The notes below the pieces were generated by a model that was not told where the DNA came from, made no database searches, and worked only from the letters and a program-made list of their open reading frames with translations. A stretch of 64,000 nt of DNA from NCBI RefSeq assembly GCF_024124375.1, contig NZ_JAMXRZ010000001.1, positions 1 to 64,000 on the forward strand, written 5' to 3'. A program made the translations under genes and the position numbers. This DNA comes from Klenkia sp. PcliD-1-E. GTDB taxonomy: Bacteria; Actinomycetota; Actinomycetes; Mycobacteriales; Geodermatophilaceae. This document shows, in pieces, positions 7,776 to 16,135 of this stretch (position 1 is its first letter; every line of letters starts with the position of its first letter).

Positions 7776-8789
7776 GTGGAGAGCACCCGGCTGCACGGGG
7801 TGGACGTCGCCCGTGGCCTCGCCGTCGTCGGCATGCTGTTCGTCGACAACCGCGGCAACGCGGAGATCGGCGAGCAGCTGGTGCACGCCCCCTGGCACGG
7901 CCTGCGCGTGGCCGACGTCGTGTTCCCGGTGTTCCTGCTGGTGGTCGGGGTGTCGATGCCGTTCTCCCGGCGCGCCGACCGGCCGCGCGCCGTCCTCACC
8001 AGGGTGCTCAAGCTGGCGCTGCTCGGCTGGTTGGTGGTCACCGCCAAGTACGGCTTCGGGGCGGTCGGCGCCGGGGTGCTCGGCCACATCGCCGGGGCGT
8101 ACCTGCTGTGCTGGCTGCTGCTGCGGCTGCCCCGTCGAGCGCAGGTGCCCGCGGCCGCGGCGGTGCTCGCCGTCCTCACCGCGGTCGCGGTCTGGGTGCC
8201 GGTACCCGGCAGCGGCCGGACGGCGGTCGACCCCGACCTGTCCTGGGCGCACTGGTTCGACCAGACCCTGGGCCTGGACTTCTCGGCCGAGGCCCCGCAC
8301 TCCTACCTGCCCAGCGCGGTGACCGTGTTCGTCGGGGTCCTCGCCGGCCGGGTGCTCGTCGAGCGCGGGGTGCGTGCCGCGCTGCCGCGGATGCTGGCCG
8401 GGGCCGCCGTCCTGCTGGTGCTCGGTCTGGCGCTGGCCCCGCTGCTGCCGGTCAACAAGCGGCTCTGGACGCCGTCGTTCGTGCTGGTCACCGGCGGGAT
8501 CGGGCTGGTGGTGCTGGCCGCGGCCCTCTGGCTGGTCGACGTGCGCGGGGTGCGCCGCCCGTTCCGGCCGGCCGAGGTGCTGGGGCTCAACGCCATCGTG
8601 GCGTTCGTGACCTCTGAGCTGGTCTTCCGGGCGGTGCTCCGGTACGACGTGCAGCCCGCCGTGGACCGCTGGCTGACCGACCTGACCAGCGCGACGGCGT
8701 CGGCCTACCTGTACGCGGCGTTCTCCGTCGTCGTGGTGTGGGCGGTGTGCCAGGTGCTGGCCCGGCGGGGGATCGTCGTCCGGGTCTGA
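7776..8789 (+). CDS. HGSNAT/DUF5009-like membrane acyltransferase
   Basis: 337 residues from GTG at 7776. The N-terminus RLHGVDVARGLAVVGMLFVDN is the hallmark of the heparan-alpha-glucosaminide N-acetyltransferase / DUF1624-DUF5009 group (usual R-x-x-SLD-x-RG with a following Met-rich helix). About nine to ten hydrophobic segments span the rest, with polar loops such as DPDLSWAHWFDQTLGLDF outside. Such proteins are thought to move acyl groups across the membrane onto sugars; the substrate here is unknown. It stands alone between two minus-strand genes. Confidence 0.75.
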   Translation: MESTRLHGVDVARGLAVVGMLFVDNRGNAEIGEQLVHAPWHGLRVADVVFPVFLLVVGVSMPFSRRADRPRAVLTRVLKLALLGWLVVTAKYGFGAVGAGVLGHIAGAYLLCWLLLRLPRRAQVPAAAAVLAVLTAVAVWVPVPGSGRTAVDPDLSWAHWFDQTLGLDFSAEAPHSYLPSAVTVFVGVLAGRVLVERGVRAALPRMLAGAAVLLVLGLALAPLLPVNKRLWTPSFVLVTGGIGLVVLAAALWLVDVRGVRRPFRPAEVLGLNAIVAFVTSELVFRAVLRYDVQPAVDRWLTDLTSATASAYLYAAFSVVVVWAVCQVLARRGIVVRV

Positions 8790-8807
8790 TCCCCCGCCGG
8801 GCACCGC

Positions 8808-9239
8808 TCACCAGGTGGACGGGGTGATCACGTCCAGCACCCAGGTGACGCCGAACCGGTCGGTCACCATGCCGTACAGCGTGGAGAACCCGGCCGGGCC
8901 CAGGTCGGCGCGCACCGTCCCGCCCTCGGCCAGACCGCGGAAGAAGCGGGTGATTTCCTCGGCGTCGTCGCCGCGCACGGAGACGAACAGGGCGTCGGTG
9001 CCCTGGTCGTACCCGCGGCCGGGCGGGACGTCGAAGGCCATGACCGAGAACCCGTTGGGCGCGGTCACCCCGCCCCAAATGATCTGGTCGTCGACCGCGC
9101 CGTCGGCCCGGTCCTGGTCGGTGCCGCCCTGGGCGAACGTGAAGGCCCGGACCTGGCCGCCGAAGACGTCGGCGTAGTGGTCCAGCGCCGCCCGGGCCTG
9201 GCCGCGGAAGTTGAGGTGGGTGGTCGTCGTGATGGTCAT
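8808..9239 (-). CDS. PhnB-like VOC family protein
   Basis: 143 residues from ATG at 9239. PhnB/3-demethylubiquinone-like glyoxalase fold: HLNFRGQARAALDHYADVFGG at the N-terminus, IIWGGVTAPNGFSVMAFDVPPG in the middle and GMVTDRFGVTWVLDV at the C-terminus. Members are often stress- or resistance-associated with unknown substrates. It is divergent from a WYL regulator gene 61 bp away, a frequent pairing, and that regulator is the obvious candidate controller. Confidence 0.85.
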   Translation of the reverse strand: MTITTTTHLNFRGQARAALDHYADVFGGQVRAFTFAQGGTDQDRADGAVDDQIIWGGVTAPNGFSVMAFDVPPGRGYDQGTDALFVSVRGDDAEEITRFFRGLAEGGTVRADLGPAGFSTLYGMVTDRFGVTWVLDVITPSTW

Positions 9240-9300
9240 GAACCCAGCCTGACGGGGGTCGCGGCCAGTTCCCGTCCTACACGTGCGTCATCCTGGTCGT

Positions 9301-10299
9301 GTGAGCGGAACCCCCGGCCGGCTGCTGGCCCTGCTGTCGCTGCTGCAGTCCCGCCGCGACTGGCCGGGCTCCCTGCTGGCCGAGCGGCTGGAGGTCAGCC
9401 CCCGCACGGTGCGCCGGGACGTCGACCGGCTCCGCGACCTGGGCTACCCGGTCCGGGCCGCGATGGGGCCGGACGGCGGCTACCGCCTCGCCGCCGGGGC
9501 CGAGCTGCCCCCGCTGCTGCTGGACGACGAGCAGGCCGTCGCGGTCGCGCTCGCGCTGCAGCTGTCCCCCGACGACGCCGCCCACCGCGCACTGGCCGTG
9601 CTGCGCCAGGTGATGCCGTCCCGGCTGCGGCACCGGGTGGACGCCGTGCAGGTCGCCGCCGTCCCGGGCCGGCCGGTGGCGGAGGTCGACCAGGACGTGC
9701 TGGTCGCGGTCACCGGCGCGGTGCGGGCCCGGCAGGAGCTCCGGTTCGACCTGGGTGACGCCGTGCGGCGCACGCAACCGCACGCCGTCCTGGCCCGGGA
9801 CGGCCGCTGGTACCTGCTGGCCTGGGACCTCGACCGCAACGACTGGCGCACCTTCCGGCTGGACCGGATCACCCCGCGCACCCCGCTCGGCGCCCGGTTC
9901 ACCCCCCGCGAGGTGCCCGGCGGTGACCCCGGAGCCTTCGTCGCCGCCCTGTTCCGGGGCTCCCGCGACCCGGACGCGGGCTGGCCGTGCCAGGGGCGGG
10001 TGGTGCTCGCCGCGCCCGCTTCGTCGGTCACCCCCTACCTGGGCGACGCGGCCGTGGAACCCCTGGACGACGACCGCTGCCGGGTGTCGGCCGGGGCATG
10101 GTCCTGGACCGGCCTCGCCGCGTCGCTGCTGCGGCTGGACGCCCGGGTCGACGAGGCGGAGCCGGCCGAGCTGGCACATGCGTTCGGCGAGCTGGCGGCC
10201 CGCTGCGCCGCGGTCAGTTCACCGGCGTCGTCGCGGGCTGGCCGCCGATCGGCTCGGGCTCGCTCATCGCCAGCAGCCGGTTCGCGCTCATCAGGGTGA
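9301..10299 (+). CDS. HTH/WYL-domain transcriptional regulator (YafY type)
   Basis: 332 residues from GTG at 9301. An N-terminal DeoR-like winged helix (RLLALLSLLQSRRDWPG … LEVSPRTVRRDVDRLRDLGYPV) is followed by a WYL domain (about residues 140-225) containing GRWYLLAWDLDRNDWRTFRLDRI. WYL domains sense nucleotide-type or other ligands in bacterial transcription factors. The start has no ribosome site and may be leaderless. The last ~28 codons run antisense over the end of the deacetylase gene and code an Arg/Ser-rich tail not typical of the family, so the natural stop may have been lost. Confidence 0.85.
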   Translation: MSGTPGRLLALLSLLQSRRDWPGSLLAERLEVSPRTVRRDVDRLRDLGYPVRAAMGPDGGYRLAAGAELPPLLLDDEQAVAVALALQLSPDDAAHRALAVLRQVMPSRLRHRVDAVQVAAVPGRPVAEVDQDVLVAVTGAVRARQELRFDLGDAVRRTQPHAVLARDGRWYLLAWDLDRNDWRTFRLDRITPRTPLGARFTPREVPGGDPGAFVAALFRGSRDPDAGWPCQGRVVLAAPASSVTPYLGDAAVEPLDDDRCRVSAGAWSWTGLAASLLRLDARVDEAEPAELAHAFGELAARCAAVSSPASSRAGRRSARARSSPAAGSRSSG

Positions 10300-11119
10300 T
10301 CCCCCGGTCGGCGATCTGCTGCAGGGCCGAGGGCAGCGCCTGCACCTCGAGCTCGCGCCGCTCCGACAGCGCCTGCGCGAAGGACGCGGTGGGGTCGAAG
10401 GTGCCCTGGCCGATCCCGTCGTGCAGGCCCAGCACGTCCCCGGCGACCACCGTCCGGCCCATGTAGTCCTGGATGTCCCGCACCTCCTTCTTGTCGCCGG
10501 GCCCGCGGGTCACCGACCAGATGTAGGTGTCGTAGCCCAGCTCCGCGGCCACCCGCAGCGCGTAGCCGGTGATCTCCCCGCGCGGGGGGCGGAAGCTGGT
10601 GAACGGCTGGTCGACCAGCGCGGCGACCTCGTCGCGGCAGCGCACCAGCTCGTCGCGGGTCTGCGCGGCGGTGAGCGTGGTGAGGTCCTTGTGCGTCCAG
10701 GTGTGGTTGCCGATCTCGTGACCGGCCGCGAGCACCTCGCGCAGCAGGTCGGGGTGCTGCACCGCGTTGTAGCCCATCACGTTGAACGTGGCAGTGACCC
10801 CGGCGGCGGCCAGCGCGTCCAGGATGCGCGGGGTGAACTCCGGGGTCGGCCCGTCGTCGAAGCTGATGCAGGCGATCGGGGACGTCACCGTGGTGTTCCA
10901 GACCACCCGGTGGGTGCCCAGCCGGGCGACGCTCTCGCCCTCGTCGGCGGCCCCGCCGGCCTCCATGAACCGGGCCTGCGCCCGCTGCCGTTCGTCCGCC
11001 CGGACCTCGTCGTCGCTGGTGGCGACCACCGTGCCGATGGTCCCGCCGGCCGCCGCGCCGACGACCAGCCCCCCGATCCCGAGCCCTGCGCGGCCCAGGA
11101 ACTGCCTCCTGCTGCTCAT
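10214..11119 (-). CDS. Polysaccharide deacetylase, Tat-exported
   Basis: 301 residues from ATG at 11119. The N-terminus SSRRQFLGRAGLGIGG followed by a hydrophobic run is a twin-arginine signal (SRRQFLG). The NodB domain (about residues 80-285) has the metal and catalytic motifs SFDDGP, HEIGNHTWTH and RPPRGE, typical of carbohydrate esterase family 4. It probably removes N- or O-acetyl groups from peptidoglycan or another wall glycan outside the membrane. Its 3' end overlaps the WYL gene by 86 bp on the opposite strand. Confidence 0.88.
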   Translation of the reverse strand: MSSRRQFLGRAGLGIGGLVVGAAAGGTIGTVVATSDDEVRADERQRAQARFMEAGGAADEGESVARLGTHRVVWNTTVTSPIACISFDDGPTPEFTPRILDALAAAGVTATFNVMGYNAVQHPDLLREVLAAGHEIGNHTWTHKDLTTLTAAQTRDELVRCRDEVAALVDQPFTSFRPPRGEITGYALRVAAELGYDTYIWSVTRGPGDKKEVRDIQDYMGRTVVAGDVLGLHDGIGQGTFDPTASFAQALSERRELEVQALPSALQQIADRGITLMSANRLLAMSEPEPIGGQPATTPVN

Positions 11120-11233
11120 GCAGCCTGTTCTACCGGCCCCGGGCTGGGAGGACGCTGCCAGTTCGGCAGCAGCGGCTGTGGGTCTGCTGGGAGCCGGGTC
11201 CGCAGGCCCCCGGGAGACCTACCGTCGCCGGAC

Positions 11234-12250
11234 GTGAGCGCAGCGGGGACGACGACGGGCCGGCGGCTGGCCGTCGCGGGCGTCGTCACGGCCGTGGTGG
11301 TCGGCGTGGCCTGGACCCAGCGGCGAGACCTGGAGGACGTCGTCCGCGGGGTGCACCTGGCCGACCCCCGCTGGCTGCTGGTGCTCGCCGCCGCGCTGCT
11401 GGGGTGGTGGGTCGCCTGGACGGCGCTGCACGCCACCGCCCTGGCCGGGGTGACCCGGGTGCGGGCCGGCGACCTCCCGGCGGTCGCCGGCGGCGCGGTC
11501 TCGGCCGTGGCGCTGAACTCCGTCGTCACCTCCGCGGGGCTCGCGGGCCTGGCCGCGATGGCCCGGGCCGGACGCCGCCGCGGGCTGCCGCGCACCGACG
11601 TGGCCACCGCCTACCTGCTGGCCGCCACGGTCACCGACCCGGGCTTCCTGCTGGTCCTGCTGGCCGGGTTCGGCGTGCTGGGCGCCCGCGGGGAGCTGAC
11701 CGGGCTGGACTGGCTGGCCGGCGGGGTGTTCACCCTGCTCACGGTCGCCCGCGTCGCCCTCACGGTGCTCGCCGTCCGCCGCCCGGCCGCCCTGCACGCG
11801 CTCGCAGTCCGGGCGGCCCGGGTGCGGGCCGCGGTCACCCGCCGCCCCGCCCGGGACCCCGACCCCGCGCGCACCCGCGAGCTGGTGGAGACCGCCGAGG
11901 TGCTCACCCGGCGCCCCGCGCGGGCCGTGCCGCCGCTGCTGGCCGCGGCCTGCGTGGACGTGGCGGGCGTGCTGATGCTCTGGGCCGCGCTGGCCGTCGT
12001 CGGCGGGCCGCACGACCTCGGGCTGGCGCTGTCGGCCTACGTGCTGGCGTCGGTGGCGGCCATCCTGGGCCCGCTGCCCGGCGGGATCGGCGCGGCCGAG
12101 CTCGGCGCCGGGGCGGCGCTGACGGTCGGAGGGGTGCCGCTGGGCGTCGCCGCCGCGGCCACCCTGCTCTTCCGGGTCGCGGAGTTCTGGGTCCCCCTCG
12201 CCGTCGGTGGCCTGGCGTGGGTCGGCCTGCGGGGAGGGGAGCCGGCATGA
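11234..12250 (+). CDS. MprF-like flippase domain membrane protein (LPG synthase TM family)
   Basis: 338 residues from GTG at 11234. About eight hydrophobic helices match the UPF0104/lysylphosphatidylglycerol synthase transmembrane family, with the characteristic end GPLPGGIGAAELGAGAAL. In MprF this membrane domain flips aminoacylated lipids. Here it is a separate gene whose TGA overlaps the ATG of the following synthase-domain gene (ATGA), so the two are translationally coupled and probably work as one module. TACCGT at 11220-11225, eight bases before the start, may be a leaderless -10. Confidence 0.82.
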   Translation: MSAAGTTTGRRLAVAGVVTAVVVGVAWTQRRDLEDVVRGVHLADPRWLLVLAAALLGWWVAWTALHATALAGVTRVRAGDLPAVAGGAVSAVALNSVVTSAGLAGLAAMARAGRRRGLPRTDVATAYLLAATVTDPGFLLVLLAGFGVLGARGELTGLDWLAGGVFTLLTVARVALTVLAVRRPAALHALAVRAARVRAAVTRRPARDPDPARTRELVETAEVLTRRPARAVPPLLAAACVDVAGVLMLWAALAVVGGPHDLGLALSAYVLASVAAILGPLPGGIGAAELGAGAALTVGGVPLGVAAAATLLFRVAEFWVPLAVGGLAWVGLRGGEPA

Positions 12251-14574
12251 ACGTGGTGGCGGTCGGGCGGTGGGTCCGGCGGGGCAGCGCGCTGGTCGCG
12301 CTCCTGGTGGGGGTGGCGGCCCTGTCGTCGGTCGCCGCGGTGCTGCCGCAGCCGCACCACCGGCCGGTGCCGGGCCTGCGGCCCCTCGACAGCGCGGTCG
12401 CGGCCATCGACGGCGGCCGCTACCTGCTGCTCGGCGCCGGTCTGGTGCTCCTGCTCGTCGTCCGGGCGCTGCTGCGGGGCCGGCGGGCCGCCTGGCTGGC
12501 CGCGGTGGCCGCGCTGGTCGCCGCCACCGCGGGCTCGCTGGTGGTGCACCGGCACGCGCCGGTGTCGGTGCTGCTGGCGCTGCTGACGACCGGTGTCGCG
12601 CTGGGTGGGCGGTCCTTCGTGGCCCGCGGGGACCCGATGCTGGTCCGCCGCGGCATCGCGGTGCTGGCCGGCGGCTCGGTCCTGGTCGGCGCCGTCGCGA
12701 CCCTCGGGCTCTACGAGCTGGACGGCCAGTTCCGCGGCGGGACGACGTTCGCCGGCTCGCTGGGGTCGGCCGGCCGGCTGCTGCTCATGCTGCCGGTGGA
12801 CGACCAGCCGCTCACCCGGCACGCGCAGTGGCTGGTGTCGGCGACCCGCGGCGCGACGCTGGCCGTCGTCCTGGTCGGCGCGGCGCTGCTGGTCGCCGCG
12901 GTCTCGGGCGGGCGGCAGCGGGAGGCCGACCGGGCCGTGGTGGCGCGGCTGCTCGCCGAGCACGCCACCACGTCGCTGGCGCACTTCCAGCTGCTGCCGG
13001 ACAAGCGGTGGCTGATCGCCCCGGACGGGCAGGCCTTCGTCGGCTACGGCCTGCGCGGCCGGACGGCGGTCGCCCTCGGCGGCCCGATCGGTGCGCCCGG
13101 GAGCCGGCGGGCGGCGGCGCAGGAGTTCCTCGAGCTGTGCCGGCGCAACGGCTGGACGGCGGGGTTCCACCAGGTCACCGGCGACGAGCTGGACGACCTG
13201 GCGCCCCTGGGCCTGCGGGCCTACAAGATCGGCGAGGAGGCCGTCGTCCCGCTGGACGCCGAGGTGCCCCCCGCCGGCCGGCCCGGGAAGTCCATCCGCT
13301 CGGCGGTCCGCCGCTGCGAGCGGGCCGGGTACCGGGTGGTCGAGCTGCAGCACCCGCTCACCGACGCCGACCTGGCCCGGCTGCAGGAGGTCTCGGACGC
13401 CTGGTCGGCCGACGGTGAGCACCGGGAGCGCACCTTCACCCTGGGCCAGTTCGACGCCGACCAGCTGCGCGCCACCCCGGTGCTCGCGGTGGTCGACGCC
13501 GAGGACCGGGTGCAGGCCTTCGCCAACACGCTGCCGCCCTACCGCGGCCGCGAGCGCAGCTTCGACCTCATGCGCCGCCGGCCCGGCTCGGTCAACGGCG
13601 TCATGGACCAGCTGTTCGTCGCGATGGCCGAGCGGTTCCGCGCCGACGGCGGCACCGGCATGAACCTCGGCCTGGCGCCCTTCACCGGCCTGGACGACCA
13701 GCCGGGCGTGCCCGCCCGGGTCATGCGGCTGCTCTACGAGCACGGCGGGGCGCTGCTGGACTACGCCGGGCTGCGGTCGTTCAAGGACAAGTGGGCCCCG
13801 CGCTGGGAGCCCCGCTACCTGGTGACGACGTCGGAGAGCGCGCTGCCCCGGGTGGCCCTCGCGGTGGCCCGCATGGGCGAGCTGCCCGACCGGCGCAACC
13901 CGCTGGTGCGGTCGGCCGGCGTGGTGCGGGAGTTCCCGGTGACGACGGCGTTCGTCGCCGTCCAGCTGTGGCTGATGCTGTCCAGCGCCTACGACCCGCA
14001 GGTGCACCGGCAGCTGATCCTGGCCGCCGGGTCGTCCTGGGACCTGCTGCTGCACGGGCAGGTGTGGCGGCTGCTCACCTCGCCGGTGGTGCAGGCCAGC
14101 CCGGGCCTGGCCTGGGTGAACATCCTGCTCATGCTGGTCGTCCCCGTCGCGGAGAAGCGGCTGGGCAGCCGCTGGACCGCGGTCGGGTTCTTCGCCGGCG
14201 ACCTGCTCGGCTCGGTGCCGGTGCTGCTGGGCACCCGGGTGGCCGCGGCCCTGGGGTTCGACCCGGCGCGCCTGCTGCTGCACGAGGTGGACGGCGGGAC
14301 GTCGGCCGGCAGCTGGGCGCTGATCGCGGCGCTGGTGGTCACCATGCCGGCCGGCCGGTGGCGGCGCTGGGCCGGGGCGGCGCTGGCGGTGTGCATGGTC
14401 GGGGGGCTGGTGCTGGACCGGGGCATCGCCGACGTCCAGCACGCCGCGTCGGTGCTCGGCGTCGTCCTGGTGCTCACCGTCGGCCGCCGCGTCCTGGAGG
14501 CCCGGCGTGGATCAGGTGGGACGACCGACGTGCATCCTCAGCCGCCGACGCCGGTGGCGGAGGTTGCACGGTGA
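12247..14574 (+). CDS. DUF2156 phosphatidylglycerol lysyltransferase-like protein with C-terminal rhomboid-like domain
   Basis: 775 residues. Residues 1-220 hold about six membrane helices. Residues ~225-535 are the soluble DUF2156/GNAT-type aminoacyl-transferase domain of MprF (FQLLPDKRWLIAPDGQ, VGYGLRGRTAVALGGPIG, RSFKDKWAPRWEPRYLV). Residues ~565-750 form a further membrane domain with rhomboid-like marks: Ser686 in GTSAGSW and His732 in QHAASVLG. Known MprF proteins transfer Lys or Ala from tRNA to phosphatidylglycerol, changing surface charge. Whether the C-terminal part is an active rhomboid protease or a scaffold is unknown. It abuts the LysE gene tail to tail with no spacer. Confidence 0.82.
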   Translation: MNVVAVGRWVRRGSALVALLVGVAALSSVAAVLPQPHHRPVPGLRPLDSAVAAIDGGRYLLLGAGLVLLLVVRALLRGRRAAWLAAVAALVAATAGSLVVHRHAPVSVLLALLTTGVALGGRSFVARGDPMLVRRGIAVLAGGSVLVGAVATLGLYELDGQFRGGTTFAGSLGSAGRLLLMLPVDDQPLTRHAQWLVSATRGATLAVVLVGAALLVAAVSGGRQREADRAVVARLLAEHATTSLAHFQLLPDKRWLIAPDGQAFVGYGLRGRTAVALGGPIGAPGSRRAAAQEFLELCRRNGWTAGFHQVTGDELDDLAPLGLRAYKIGEEAVVPLDAEVPPAGRPGKSIRSAVRRCERAGYRVVELQHPLTDADLARLQEVSDAWSADGEHRERTFTLGQFDADQLRATPVLAVVDAEDRVQAFANTLPPYRGRERSFDLMRRRPGSVNGVMDQLFVAMAERFRADGGTGMNLGLAPFTGLDDQPGVPARVMRLLYEHGGALLDYAGLRSFKDKWAPRWEPRYLVTTSESALPRVALAVARMGELPDRRNPLVRSAGVVREFPVTTAFVAVQLWLMLSSAYDPQVHRQLILAAGSSWDLLLHGQVWRLLTSPVVQASPGLAWVNILLMLVVPVAEKRLGSRWTAVGFFAGDLLGSVPVLLGTRVAAALGFDPARLLLHEVDGGTSAGSWALIAALVVTMPAGRWRRWAGAALAVCMVGGLVLDRGIADVQHAASVLGVVLVLTVGRRVLEARRGSGGTTDVHPQPPTPVAEVAR

Positions 14575-15192
14575 TCAGCTGAGCTGATCCACGCCGAGCA
14601 GGAGGGAGACGGCGAGGGTGGCCATGACGGCGGCGATGACCCCGTCGAGCACCCGCCAGGCCGTGGGCCGGGCGAACACCGGCCGCAGCGCCCGGGCGCC
14701 GGAGCCCAGGCCGGTGAACCACAGCAGGCTGGCGGCGCACGCGCCGGCGGCGAACCACCACCGGTCCTCGCCGTGCGTCCCCGCGACGGTGCCCAGCAGC
14801 AGCACGGTGTCCAGGTAGACGTGCGGGTTGAGCCAGGTCAGCGCCAGCGCGGTGCCCACCACCGCGCCCAGCGCCGCCCGGGAGCCCCCGGCGTCGGTGG
14901 CCAGCACCGCGGGCCGCAGCGCCCGTCGGGCAGCCAGCACGGCGTACCCGCCCAGGAACAGGGCGCCGGCCACCCGGACGACGTCGACCAGCCACGGCAC
15001 CCGGGTCAGCACCGCCCCGGTGCCGGCCACCCCGGCCAGGATCAGCACCACGTCGGAGGCCGTGCAGACGGCCACGACGGCGGCCACGTGCTCCCGGCGC
15101 AGACCCTGGCGGAGCACGAAGGCGTTCTGCGCGCCGATGGCGACGATCAGCGACAGCCCCAGGCCCAGCCCGGCGAGCACAGCGGTTCCCAC
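14575..15192 (-). CDS. LysE/ArgO family basic amino acid exporter
   Basis: 205 residues from GTG at 15192. Six-helix LysE fold beginning LGLGLSLIVAIGAQNAFVLRQGL, the family signature, with ALALTWLNPHVYLDTVLLLG in the middle. It exports lysine or arginine from the cytoplasm. An in-frame start at 15246 would extend into the intergenic region; the later GTG gives the usual length. It is divergent from a LysR regulator gene, exactly as in lysE/lysG of Corynebacterium, so the regulator probably activates it when basic amino acids accumulate. Confidence 0.9.
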   Translation of the reverse strand: MGTAVLAGLGLGLSLIVAIGAQNAFVLRQGLRREHVAAVVAVCTASDVVLILAGVAGTGAVLTRVPWLVDVVRVAGALFLGGYAVLAARRALRPAVLATDAGGSRAALGAVVGTALALTWLNPHVYLDTVLLLGTVAGTHGEDRWWFAAGACAASLLWFTGLGSGARALRPVFARPTAWRVLDGVIAAVMATLAVSLLLGVDQLS

Positions 15193-15263
15193 CGGTCGGA
15201 CGCTAGGCGCCGCCCGACGACAGCACCATGCGCGGTTCTGCTGCACCGTAAGCTGCGCTGTCG

Positions 15264-16130
15264 ATGGACCTGGCCCAGCTGCAGGCGCTCGCCGCCGCCG
15301 TCGAGGCGGGCACGCTCGACGGCGCCGCCCGGCTGCTGCACGTCACGCCGTCCGCGGTCAGCCAGCGGTTGCGGGCCCTCGAGTCGGCCACGGGCCAGGT
15401 CCTGCTGGTCCGCAGCCGGCCCGTCGTCCCCACCGAGGCCGGTGCCGCGGTGCTGCGGCTGGCCCGGCAGGTGCAGCTGCTCGTCGACGACACCACCGCG
15501 CAGCTGACCGGCGATGCGGCACCCGGGCCGACGGCGGTGCCGGTCGCGGTCAACGCGGACTCCCTGGCCACCTGGTTCCTGCCGGCGGTCGCGCCGCTGG
15601 CCGACCGGGTGCAGCTCGACGTGCGGGTGGCCGACCAGAGCCTCACCAGCGCACTGCTGCGCGACGGCACGGTGATGGCCGCGGTCACCGCCGACCCCGT
15701 CGCGGTCCCCGGGTGCTCGGTCACCCGGCTGGGGGCGATGACCTACCGGCCGATGGCCACCGCCGGCTTCGCCCGCAGCTGGTTCGCCGAGGGTGCGACC
15801 CCCGCCGAGCTGCGTCGGGCCCCGGTGGTGGTCTTCGACCGGACCGACGACCTGCAGGCGGCCTACCTGCGCCGTCGCACCCACGACCGGCCCGCCCCGC
15901 CGGTGCACTTCGTGCCGGCCAGCGCGGACCACCTGCTCGCGGTCCGGCTGGGCCTGGGCTGGGGGATGGTGCCCGACCTGCAGACCGGACCGGACGACGG
16001 CCTGGTGGAGGTGGACCCGGACGGCGCCGTCGACGTCGTGCTGTGGTGGCAGCAGTGGAAGCTGCGCTCGCCCGGCCTGGACGCCCTCGCCGGCGCCGTC
16101 CGCGGCGCGGCTCGCGCCGCCCTGGTCTGA
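15264..16130 (+). CDS. lysG: LysR family regulator, LysG/ArgP type
   Basis: 288 residues from ATG at 15264. N-terminal winged HTH MDLAQLQALAAAVEAGTLDG … VTPSAVSQRLRALES, then a periplasmic-binding-like effector domain with WFLPAVAPLADRV. Its length, the divergent lysE neighbour and the HTH sequence place it in the ArgP/LysG group, which activates lysine/arginine export. The 71-bp space holds both promoters. TAAGCT at 15249-15254, nine bases before ATG, could be a leaderless -10 for this gene. Confidence 0.88.
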   Translation: MDLAQLQALAAAVEAGTLDGAARLLHVTPSAVSQRLRALESATGQVLLVRSRPVVPTEAGAAVLRLARQVQLLVDDTTAQLTGDAAPGPTAVPVAVNADSLATWFLPAVAPLADRVQLDVRVADQSLTSALLRDGTVMAAVTADPVAVPGCSVTRLGAMTYRPMATAGFARSWFAEGATPAELRRAPVVVFDRTDDLQAAYLRRRTHDRPAPPVHFVPASADHLLAVRLGLGWGMVPDLQTGPDDGLVEVDPDGAVDVVLWWQQWKLRSPGLDALAGAVRGAARAALV

Positions 16131-16135
16131 GCCGG

